From: Streptomyces sp. SCSIO 75703
Lineage (GTDB): Bacteria; Actinomycetota; Actinomycetes; Streptomycetales; Streptomycetaceae
Direction: 5' to 3'
DNA: 64,000 bases
Assembly: GCF_036607905.1 (NCBI RefSeq)
Contig: NZ_CP144555.1
Span: 6,448,001 to 6,512,000 of the forward strand
The notes beneath the pieces are model-generated. The model had not been told where the DNA came from. It saw only the letters and a list, made by a program, of their open reading frames with translations, and searched no databases. Of this stretch, positions 8,056 through 15,154 are shown piece after piece. A program made the position numbers and the translations under genes. Position 1 is the stretch's first letter. Each line of letters begins with the position of its first letter.

Positions 8056-8670
8056 ATGACCAACGCCCTGACCACCGCGGCCGCAGGCTTCGGCACCGGA
8101 CTCTCGCTCATCGTCGCCATCGGTGCCCAGAACGCCTTCGTGCTGCGCCAGGGCATCCGCCGCGACGCCGTCCTCGCCGTCGTCGTCATCTGCGCCCTGT
8201 CCGACGCCGTCCTCATCGGCCTCGGCGTCGCCGGCGTCGGTGCCGTGGTGGTGGCCTGGCCGGCTGTGCTGACCGTCGTCGGCTGGACCGGCGGCGCCTT
8301 CCTCCTCGCCTACGGGGCGATGGCCGCGCGGCGCGTGCTGCGGCCGGCGGGGGCGCTGCGGGCGGAGGGGGAGGCGGCCGGGTCGCGCCGCCGGGCGGTG
8401 CTCACCTGCCTCGCCCTGACCTGGCTCAACCCGCATGTCTACCTCGACACCGTGTTCCTGCTGGGCTCGGTGGCCGCCGACCGGGGCCCGCTGCGCTGGG
8501 CCTTCGGGATCGGCGCCGCCTGCGCCAGCCTGTGCTGGTTCGCCGCGCTCGGCTTCGGCGCCCGCCGGCTCGGCGCCGTCCTGGCGCGGCCGGCCGCCTG
8601 GCGGGTGGTGGACGCCCTCGTCGCCGTCACCATGATCGTGCTCGGCGTGACGCTGATCGCCGGCGCCTGA
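8056..8670 (+). CDS. LysE/ArgO-family amino-acid exporter
   Basis: A 204-residue inner-membrane translocator of the LysE superfamily. The N-terminal GTGLSLIVAIGAQNAFVLRQG is the family signature, and a conserved LTWLNPHVYLDT motif lies near residue 125. Five to six hydrophobic segments are visible. LysE/ArgO proteins export lysine and/or arginine when intracellular levels rise. The divergent ArgP/LysG-type regulator strongly supports that role here. No duplication or truncation is seen. Confidence 0.92.
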   Translation: MTNALTTAAAGFGTGLSLIVAIGAQNAFVLRQGIRRDAVLAVVVICALSDAVLIGLGVAGVGAVVVAWPAVLTVVGWTGGAFLLAYGAMAARRVLRPAGALRAEGEAAGSRRRAVLTCLALTWLNPHVYLDTVFLLGSVAADRGPLRWAFGIGAACASLCWFAALGFGARRLGAVLARPAAWRVVDALVAVTMIVLGVTLIAGA

Positions 8671-8806
8671 GCGGATCGCGCGTGCCTCGGGCCGGGCGGG
8701 GCGCCGGGCCCGGCGTTCCACGGTGCGGGCGGCCTCCCGGGCCCCGGGCGGGAGCTGCGATAGTGATCCCCGCAGCCGACCGTTGTATCGAGCACGTAGG
8801 AAGCGC

Positions 8807-10108
8807 GTGGACACGAGCGAGAGCAGCACTCCGCCGCGGGAACAGCACCCCGCCCCGGAACCGGCCCGCCCGCGCGGCTGGCGCCGCTGGGCCATGGACA
8901 CCCGGCCCCTGCGCCGCCCCGCCTACCGCCGGCTCTGGTCGTCGACCATCGTCACGGCCGTCGGCAGCCAGCTCACCGCCGTGGCCGTGCCGAAACAGGT
9001 CTACGACATCACCGGCTCCTCCGCCTGGGTCGGCGCCGCGAGCATGGCCGGACTGGTGCCGCTGATCGTGTTCGCGCTGTGGGGCGGCGCGATCGCCGAC
9101 ACCATGGACCGCCGCAGGCTGCTGCTCCTCACCAACTCCGGCATCGCCGTGACCTCGCTGCTCTTCTGGGCGCAGGCCGCCGTCGGACTGGAGTCGGTCG
9201 GCACCCTGATGGCGCTGCTCGCGGTGCAGCAGGCGTTCTGGGGGCTGAACGCGCCCGCCCGCAACGCCTCCATCGCGCGGCTGGTGCCCGAGGAGGAACT
9301 GCCCGCGGCCAACGCGCTCGGCTCCACCGTCATGCAGACCGGCCAGGTCGTCGGCCCGCTGCTGGCCGGCGTGCTCATCCCGGTCGTCGGCCTCGCCGAG
9401 CTGTACCTCCTCGACGCGCTCGCCCTGTGCGTCACGGTGTGGGCCGTCTACAAGCTGCCCGCCCTGCCCCCGCTGACGGCGTCCGCAGGCCGCCGCCGCG
9501 CCGGCCTGCGCGAGATCGCGGCCGGGTTCCGCTACATCGCCGGGCACACGGTGCTGCTCCTGTCCTTCCTCGCCGACATCGTCGCCATGGTCCTGGGCAT
9601 GCCCCGGGCCCTGTTCCCGCAGCTCGCCGCCGAGACGTACCCCTCCTACGGGGAGGGGCTGGCGCTGGGCCTGCTGTTCGCGGCGATACCCGTCGGCGCC
9701 GTGGCCGGCGGTCTGTTCTCCGGCACGTTCTCGCGGGCCCGCCGGCACGGCTGGATGGTGATCGGCGCGGTGGTCGTCTGGGGCGCCGCCATCGCCGGTT
9801 TCGGGCTCAGCGACAGCCTGTGGCTCGCGGTGGCCTTCCTCGCCCTCGCGGGCCTGGCCGACATGGTCTCCATGGTCTTCCGCGGCGCGATCCTGCTCTC
9901 CGCCGCGACCGACGAGATGCGCGGGCGCATGCAGGGCGTCTTCACGGTGGTCGTGGCCGGCGGTCCACGCCTGGCCGACGTCCTGCACGGCAGCGCCGGA
10001 TCCCTCTACGGGCCGCGCGAGGCGGTCGCCGGAGGCGGGCTGCTCGTGGTCGTCGTGATGCTCGCCCTCGCCGCCGCCGTGCCGGCCCTGCGCCGCTACC
10101 GGGTCTGA
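8807..10108 (+). CDS. MFS transporter (EntS-like drug/siderophore exporter type)
   Basis: A 433-residue major facilitator with about 12 hydrophobic segments. RLWSSTIVTAVGSQLTAVA forms the first helix, and an ADTMDRRRLLL loop corresponds to the conserved MFS loop 2-3 motif. The NASIARLVPEEELPAANAL segment is typical of the enterobactin-exporter/macrolide-efflux branch. GTG at 8807 follows GTAGGAAG and is preferred; an in-frame ATG at 8894 would remove the hydrophilic N-terminal arm. The substrate is unknown. The stop is four bases from that of the convergent cyclic-nucleotide-domain gene. Confidence 0.85.
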   Translation: MDTSESSTPPREQHPAPEPARPRGWRRWAMDTRPLRRPAYRRLWSSTIVTAVGSQLTAVAVPKQVYDITGSSAWVGAASMAGLVPLIVFALWGGAIADTMDRRRLLLLTNSGIAVTSLLFWAQAAVGLESVGTLMALLAVQQAFWGLNAPARNASIARLVPEEELPAANALGSTVMQTGQVVGPLLAGVLIPVVGLAELYLLDALALCVTVWAVYKLPALPPLTASAGRRRAGLREIAAGFRYIAGHTVLLLSFLADIVAMVLGMPRALFPQLAAETYPSYGEGLALGLLFAAIPVGAVAGGLFSGTFSRARRHGWMVIGAVVVWGAAIAGFGLSDSLWLAVAFLALAGLADMVSMVFRGAILLSAATDEMRGRMQGVFTVVVAGGPRLADVLHGSAGSLYGPREAVAGGGLLVVVVMLALAAAVPALRRYRV

Positions 10109-10112
10109 CCGC

Positions 10113-10568
10113 TCACAGCACGCCCCGGCCGTGCAGCGCGTAGTGCTCCATGAGCCGGCCCCGGGTGTTCTCCAGCCGGTGGGCGAGGATCTCGGCGACG
10201 CTCCGCACCAGCACCATGCCGAGCTGCGGGTCCGCCTCGCACAGGGCGAGCACCGAGGTCGCGTCGAACTCGTAGGCCCGCACGGGGCTGAACGCCTCGG
10301 CGCCGAAGTCCCAGGCGTACGGCGGGAAGAGCCAGGACCAGCCGAGCAGGTCGCCGGAGCCGAGGCTCGCCACGGTGACCCGCCGCAGGGGGGTCACCTC
10401 CTGGGTGAGGGAGACGGCCCCGGAGCGGATGACCCAGAAGCGGTCCGCCGTCCCGCCCGCTTCGAAGATCCTGTGGTCCTCGGGGAAGGACACCTCCCTG
10501 GCCAGTCCCATGAGGCGTTCGCGCTGGGGCGGCGGAAGCGCGGACAGCAGCTTGATCGCTTCGGTCAT
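10113..10568 (-). CDS. Stand-alone cyclic-nucleotide-binding (Crp-like) domain protein
   Basis: A 151-residue protein consisting essentially of one cNMP-binding jelly-roll domain, with DRFWVIRSGAVSLTQE and SLGSGDLLGWSWLFPP as the beta-roll and phosphate-cassette region. Unlike Crp/Fnr regulators it has no C-terminal helix-turn-helix, and no kinase or channel domain is attached. It may act as a partner-binding sensor. The usual phosphate-binding RxS/A arrangement is not obvious, so the ligand may not be cAMP. The ATG at 10568 has GAGGAG nine bases upstream. A longer frame extends upstream through the small-RNA candidate and is not coding. Confidence 0.8.
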   Translation of the reverse strand: MTEAIKLLSALPPPQRERLMGLAREVSFPEDHRIFEAGGTADRFWVIRSGAVSLTQEVTPLRRVTVASLGSGDLLGWSWLFPPYAWDFGAEAFSPVRAYEFDATSVLALCEADPQLGMVLVRSVAEILAHRLENTRGRLMEHYALHGRGVL

Positions 10569-10699
10569 GACGTGGGGCTCCTCGCCGACGGCTCGGTTCC
10601 GGTGCTTTCCCTGCGCCCATTCCAGCCGCTCGCGACCGGCCGGGCACCTCGGCGGCGGGCGGGTGTGCGGGCCGGACCTCGCGGGGGTGCGCGCGGACA

Positions 10700-10787
10700 G
10701 GAGAAAGCCCTGGCTGGACGGGGGAAGCCAGCCAGGGCCGTCTGCGGTGACGTACGGAGGACGCGGGGGTCGACTCCGTCGCCACGT
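10700..10787 (-). ncRNA. Candidate small RNA with two C-rich-loop hairpins (6C-RNA-like)
   Basis: On the minus strand, hairpin 1 (10778-10755) pairs CGGAG with CTCCG around a loop containing CCCCC. Hairpin 2 (10738-10707) has an 11-bp perfect stem (GCCCTGGCTGG with CCAGCCAGGGC) around a 10-base loop that also holds CCCCC, and is followed by TTTCTCCT, a terminator-like tail. Two consecutive hairpins with C-run loops and a 3' terminator are the hallmark of the actinobacterial 6C RNA family, although the runs here are five C, not six. A possible ECF-like promoter (GGGAAC at 10821-10816, CGTTC at 10798-10794, 17-base spacer) would start an RNA of about 90 nt. Ends are estimates. Confidence 0.55.
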
Positions 10788-10931
10788 ATGGATGAACGGT
10801 AAACCATTGGTGAGGGTTCCCTGTAGCCGGAACCAGGGCACGTGACCTGTTTCACTTCGGCCACCACCGGTCGTCACCGGAGGGGGACCGGCCCCTCGCC
10901 GTCCGTGACGGTCCTGCGGCGGCCCGCATGG

Positions 10932-12413
10932 TCACCCCTCCAGGCCCTCGGCGGTGACCCGGACCGTCTCCAGGGACGGGTCGCCCGGGTCCGGGAGGTA
11001 CATCCCGGCGTCCAGGCCGGTGCGCAGGTACCGCAGCACCGGCTCCGTCAGCCGCTCCCCGGGCAGCACCGCCGGGATGCCCGGCGGGTACGGGGTGATC
11101 ATCTCGGCGGCGATCCGCCCGGCGGCCCGGTCCAGCGGCACGTCCTCGGCCGGCCCGAAGAACGCGTCCCGCGGCAGCCGGGCCTGCGCCATCCGCAGCT
11201 CGGCGGGGGAGGGCACCGCCACCGGCGGCGCCGGGTCCAGGGAGGGGGCGGCCCGCGCCAGGTCCTTCAGCGCGGCGAGCAGTTCCTCCGCCGTCTCCCG
11301 GTCGTCGCCGTGGGTGAGCTGGGTGCCGATACGGCGGTGGTCGGCCAGATGGGCCACCACGCCCCGCTCGGAGCGCAGCCAGTCCGCCGCCTGGAAACCG
11401 GAGACACCCAGCCCCTCCAGGTCGATGACGACCGGCAGCGGATCGAAGGAGTGGGCCCGTCCCGGCCCGCAGAAGTCCTCCCGGCCCTCGACGCGCATCC
11501 CGGCGATGGCGTCCACGGCGGCCCGGACCCCGGCCGCCAGCTCCAGCGCCGCGCCCATCAGCTCCCGGCCGCGCAGCGCCATCTGCCGGCGCCAGCCGTC
11601 CAGTCCCGCGAAGATCAGCGCCGAGGGGCTGGTCGTGCCGAGCAGGTCCGCCCGCATGCCGAGCAGCTTCGGCCGGACGAGATCACCGCGCAGGTGGAAG
11701 ACCGAACCCTGCTCCAGCCCGCTGCCCATCTTGTGGATGCTGGTGACGCAGATGTCGGCGCCCGCGTCCATCGCCCAGGACGGCAGGTCCGGATGGAAGG
11801 GCAGGTGCGCGCCCCACGCCTCGTCGACGATCAACGGCACCGAGCGCCGGTGGCAGACCTCGGCGACGGACCGCAGGTCCGCCCCGGCCCCGTACGGCGT
11901 GGGGCTGGTGATCAGCGCCCCCTTGGCGTCGGGGTGCTCGGCGAAGGCCCGCTCGAACGCCTCGGGCGACGGGGGATGGGCCAGATGCCGCCCGGGGTCC
12001 CAGTTCGGCTCCACCCAGACCGGCTGCACGCCGGACAGGACCAGACCGGACACGACCGACTTGTGGGCGTCCCGGCCGATGAGCAGCTTCTCGTGCGGTC
12101 CGGCGACCGCCAGCATGGCCGCCTTCACGGACAGGGAGCTGCCGCAGGTGGAGAAGAAGGTGTGCTCGGCGTCGACCGCGTCGGCCATCAGGTCCTGAGC
12201 CCGCTGGAGCACGCGCCCCCGGGTGAGCCGGTCGTCCAGGCCGCCGGTGGCCAGCACGTCGCCGAGGAACACGGCGTCACCCAGCACCTCGCGCACCGCC
12301 GGGTCGGCGCCGCGCGCCTGCTTGTGTCCCGGCGGCGTGAACGACAGGCGTCCCTCGCGCCGGTAGTCGGCGAGGGCCTCCAGGACCGGGGCACGGGTGT
12401 GGTCGACCGCCAT
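10932..12413 (-). CDS. PLP-dependent Orn/Lys/Arg decarboxylase family protein
   Basis: A 493-residue fold-type-I PLP enzyme of the group III Orn/Lys/Arg decarboxylase family, the shorter Gram-positive form without an N-terminal wing domain. The cofactor lysine is in TSIHKMGSG, preceded by the Asp-containing LIVDEAWGAHLPFHP. The C-terminal PYPPGIPAVLPGE signature is the family's second domain. The product would be a polyamine precursor such as agmatine, cadaverine or putrescine, but sequence does not separate them. The ATG at 12413 begins the homologous region (FTPPGHKQ follows); the open frame further upstream overlaps the next small gene out of frame. It stands alone on the minus strand. Confidence 0.88.
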   Translation of the reverse strand: MAVDHTRAPVLEALADYRREGRLSFTPPGHKQARGADPAVREVLGDAVFLGDVLATGGLDDRLTRGRVLQRAQDLMADAVDAEHTFFSTCGSSLSVKAAMLAVAGPHEKLLIGRDAHKSVVSGLVLSGVQPVWVEPNWDPGRHLAHPPSPEAFERAFAEHPDAKGALITSPTPYGAGADLRSVAEVCHRRSVPLIVDEAWGAHLPFHPDLPSWAMDAGADICVTSIHKMGSGLEQGSVFHLRGDLVRPKLLGMRADLLGTTSPSALIFAGLDGWRRQMALRGRELMGAALELAAGVRAAVDAIAGMRVEGREDFCGPGRAHSFDPLPVVIDLEGLGVSGFQAADWLRSERGVVAHLADHRRIGTQLTHGDDRETAEELLAALKDLARAAPSLDPAPPVAVPSPAELRMAQARLPRDAFFGPAEDVPLDRAAGRIAAEMITPYPPGIPAVLPGERLTEPVLRYLRTGLDAGMYLPDPGDPSLETVRVTAEGLEG

Positions 12414-12565
12414 GCCGACCCGGTTCCCCGCATCGGCCCGGTCAATCACCGCCGGAGCGGGCGGTGCCGTACGGACCGGTGCGCACGGGCCCGCGGGCAC
12501 GGCCTCACCCGGGCCGGTCCCTGCGGGCGCACAGGCCGCCGGCCCCCGTCCGGACCGGGGCCCTC

Positions 12566-12787
12566 TCAGGCCGGCCCGCCGTGGCGGCCGGGGGTGACGA
12601 CCTCGTCCAGCACCCGCAGCACCGCCTCGTACGCGAGGGTCCGCACCCCGGCCTCCCGGGCCGCCTCGGGATCGGTCGCCCGCAACTGCTCGCGCCGCTC
12701 CCGCCAGTTCCGCTCCTGTTCCACGGCGCAGGCCCGCGCACGGTGCAGGCGGCGCAGCAGTTCGTCCGAGTCCACAACATCCGTCAT
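12566..12787 (-). CDS. Small conserved-looking hypothetical protein
   Basis: A 73-residue, charged, mostly helical protein. It opens with DSDELLRRLHRARACAVEQE, an amphipathic helix, and continues with a second helical half ending in a Gly/Pro-rich tail. Codon third positions are strongly G/C biased, which supports coding. I do not recognise a family. The start is uncertain: ATG at 12787 overlaps its own GGAGG box, and GTG at 12796 (three codons earlier) is an alternative. It lies 152 bases upstream of the decarboxylase, same strand, and is divergent from the ATPase gene at 12948. Confidence 0.5.
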   Translation of the reverse strand: MTDVVDSDELLRRLHRARACAVEQERNWRERREQLRATDPEAAREAGVRTLAYEAVLRVLDEVVTPGRHGGPA

Positions 12788-12947
12788 GCCCTCCACGTAC
12801 CCCCGCTCGGCCGCCGGAAGGCCCGTTGGGCCGTACGGAGGGCATCGGGTTTGGCGCCGCCCGCCGCGGTCAGCCGGAGACGACAGGCCCGCGGCGGCGC
12901 GGGCCCGGCCCGGACCCGGACCGCCCCACCGACCTGGGAGCCGACCG

Positions 12948-13391
12948 ATGAGCGACAGCGACCCCACCGAAACGGCCGCGCACCACCCCGGCGCCGAGCG
13001 GCGCCGCCGGTCCCGGCCGCGCAGACCCGCCGAGGCCCGCAGGACCGTGGAGCGCGTGGTCACCGAGTGCTGTCACGCCCGCCGCACCCCGTGCGACGCG
13101 GGCGCCCTCTCGGACGCCGTGCTCGTCGCCTCGGAACTGACCACCAACGCGATCCTGCACGCCGGGGGCGTCACCGACTTCCGCGTCGAGGTGGTCGGAC
13201 CGGGCGTGCGCCTCTCGGTCAGCGACCGCAGCAGCGCCCTGCCGGTCGTCGTGGAAGGGGCCGGTCCGCGGGGCCGCCGGCGGCTCGGCGGGAGGGGCTG
13301 GCCGATCGTGTGCCGGCTCGCGCGCGAGGTGCGCGTGGCAGACCTTCCGGCCGGCGGCAAGTGCATCACCGTCGTCGTTCCGCTGTCCTGA
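12948..13391 (+). CDS. RsbW-like ATP-binding protein (HATPase_c_2), putative anti-sigma factor
   Basis: A 147-residue GHKL ATPase. The N-box is ASELTTNAILHAG, the G1 box begins with the Asp of LSVSDRS, and the G2 region is LGGRGWPIV. The architecture is that of the Streptomyces RsbW-like serine kinases, which bind sigma factors or phosphorylate STAS antagonists. The start at 12948 follows a GGGAG box. It precedes a SigB/F/G-type sigma gene by 175 bases on the same strand, so that sigma factor is the natural candidate partner. Partner choice is inferred from proximity, since these genomes hold dozens of such ATPases. Confidence 0.82.
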   Translation: MSDSDPTETAAHHPGAERRRRSRPRRPAEARRTVERVVTECCHARRTPCDAGALSDAVLVASELTTNAILHAGGVTDFRVEVVGPGVRLSVSDRSSALPVVVEGAGPRGRRRLGGRGWPIVCRLAREVRVADLPAGGKCITVVVPLS

Positions 13392-13566
13392 GGACTTTTC
13401 GCCGTCCAAAGTTTCGTCCGGCGGCCCAGGGGCAGTCGCAGTCTCGTGCTTCGGACCGGAGGCGCAGTAGCGGGAACGGTATGGCCGCGTAGACCCTCCG
13501 GGCGTCCTGAGCAGGCCCGTTCCCGCGGACAGTCCCCTGAAGTCCACCGTTCAGGAGCGAATCCGC

Positions 13567-14466
13567 ATGCTCATCGAAACCCCCACCACTCGTTCCGCAT
13601 CCCCTTCCCCCCAGTCCGGGACCGAGCCCGGGACCGTCACCGACCCTTCCGCCCCGTCCGCCACGCGCCGCCGGCACGACGACGCCCCCGACACGGTGGC
13701 TCTCTTCGGCCGGCTCGCGGGACTTCCGGAGGGACCGGAGCGTGACGCGGTCCGGGACGAGCTGGTCACCGCCTGGCTCCCCATGGCCCACCGCATCGCC
13801 GGACGCTTCCGGGACCGCGGCGAGTCCATCGAGGACCTGCGCCAGGTGGCCGCCCTCGGTCTGGTCAAGGCCATCGACCGTTTCGACCCGGAGCGGGGTG
13901 CCTTCGAGAGCTACGCCGTGCCCACCATCACCGGCGAGGTCAAGCGGCACTTCCGGGACCGCATGTGGGCGCTGCGGGTGCCCCGGCGGGTGCAGGAACT
14001 GCGCAACAAGGTGCGCGTGGCCCGCCGGGAACTCACCCAGAGCCCCGGCAGCCCCGAGCCCTCGGTCGCCGCGCTCGCCTCCCACACGGGGCTGAGCGAG
14101 GACGAGGTCAGCGCCGGGATGGAGGCGCTGGAGAGCTTCAGCACCCTGTCGCTGGACGCCGAGCTGTCCGACGGCGACGACGGGTACAGCCTCGCGGACA
14201 CGATCGGCTCGGCGGACGCCTCGTACGACGTGGTGATCGACCGGGAGTCCGCCAAGGAGGGGCTGCGCCGGCTGCCCGAGCGCGAGCGGGCCATCCTCTA
14301 CATGCGCTTCTTCGAGGACATGACGCAGAGCCGCATAGCGGACCGCCTGGGCATCTCGCAGATGCACGTCTCGCGGCTGATCAGCCGGAGCTGCGCCCGG
14401 GTGCGCGACGAGGCGATGGGCCAGCGCGCCGGCCGAGCGGGGGCGGGCCGCTCCGCGACGGCCTGA
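13567..14466 (+). CDS. RNA polymerase sigma factor, SigB/SigF/SigG family
   Basis: A 299-residue group 3 sigma factor. After a variable 40-residue N-terminus come region 2 (IEDLRQVAALGLVKAIDRFD and FESYAVPTITGEVKRHFRD), region 3 and region 4 with the -35-binding helix-turn-helix DRLGISQMHVSRLISR. The length and motifs match the several SigB-like paralogues of Streptomyces that serve osmotic, oxidative and developmental stress. AGGAG lies nine bases before the ATG. An RsbW-like ATPase gene lies just upstream and may control it. From memory the region resembles the sigM neighbourhood of S. coelicolor, but I assign no symbol. Confidence 0.93.
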   Translation: MLIETPTTRSASPSPQSGTEPGTVTDPSAPSATRRRHDDAPDTVALFGRLAGLPEGPERDAVRDELVTAWLPMAHRIAGRFRDRGESIEDLRQVAALGLVKAIDRFDPERGAFESYAVPTITGEVKRHFRDRMWALRVPRRVQELRNKVRVARRELTQSPGSPEPSVAALASHTGLSEDEVSAGMEALESFSTLSLDAELSDGDDGYSLADTIGSADASYDVVIDRESAKEGLRRLPERERAILYMRFFEDMTQSRIADRLGISQMHVSRLISRSCARVRDEAMGQRAGRAGAGRSATA

Positions 14467-14665
14467 CGGCGTACCGCCCCCGGACGGACGGGCCGCCGGG
14501 GGCCCGATGACGCCCGCGCGGTCCCGCAGGGGCGGGCGCCGCCGCGGGCCGCTTCGCGCCGCCGCGCCCGCGCCCGCCCCGCGGGCCTTTCCCCCGCGCG
14601 GGTTCCCGTCGGGCCGGAACGCGGGCGCGGGGTCTGAGGCGCGCGCCACGGGGAACACGGGACGG

Positions 14666-15100
14666 ATGAACGAACACGAGATTCCTCCGCCGGACGGACG
14701 TCCCGTGGACGTCTATCTGGACCTCCTGCGCATCCGCATGGAGACCGCCGACTACCAGCTCCTGCTCAGCGTCGTGGAGCCCGTGCTGCAGGCCATCGAC
14801 GAGCACCAGATGCCGACCATCGACTTCTCGCTGGACGGCGACGGGGCCGAGACCCTGCCCCAGGAGATACGGGACGAGGCCGCCCTGGTCATCGCCACCG
14901 CCGTCACCGGCCGGCTCGACAACGAGGTCGTCGAGATCAGCACCGACGAGACCGGACCGGTCAGAGTGGTCACCGACGCCGCCACCGCGGCCGACCCCGA
15001 ACGCCTCGGCGAGATCGCCGACTACCTCAAGGACCGCCACCGCCAGAACGAGGAACTGCGCGGCATCGCCGAGGCCAGCGGACTGTCCACCGACTTCTGA
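14666..15100 (+). CDS. Hypothetical acidic protein downstream of the sigma factor
   Basis: A 144-residue, acidic, soluble protein with mixed helix/strand character and strong third-position G/C bias. It begins MNEHEIPPPDGRPVDVYL and contains an IDFSLDGDGAE segment near residue 52 and a KDRHRQNEEL helix near the end. I do not recognise the family. The ribosome site before the ATG at 14666 is weak (GGGACGG). It lies 199 bases after the sigma factor on the same strand and is convergent with the FUSC gene, 54 bases away. A role in the sigma circuit is possible but unsupported by sequence. Confidence 0.7.
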   Translation: MNEHEIPPPDGRPVDVYLDLLRIRMETADYQLLLSVVEPVLQAIDEHQMPTIDFSLDGDGAETLPQEIRDEAALVIATAVTGRLDNEVVEISTDETGPVRVVTDAATAADPERLGEIADYLKDRHRQNEELRGIAEASGLSTDF

Positions 15101-15154
15101 CCCGCCGGTCCCCGGCCCGTCCCGCGCCGCCCCCGGCGCACCGGCGCCCCGGGG

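Noticed and set aside
10569..10877. N-terminal extension of the cyclic-nucleotide-domain gene by 103 codons
   Set aside because: The extension crosses the two C-loop hairpins and terminator tail, has poor coding character and lacks a ribosome site.
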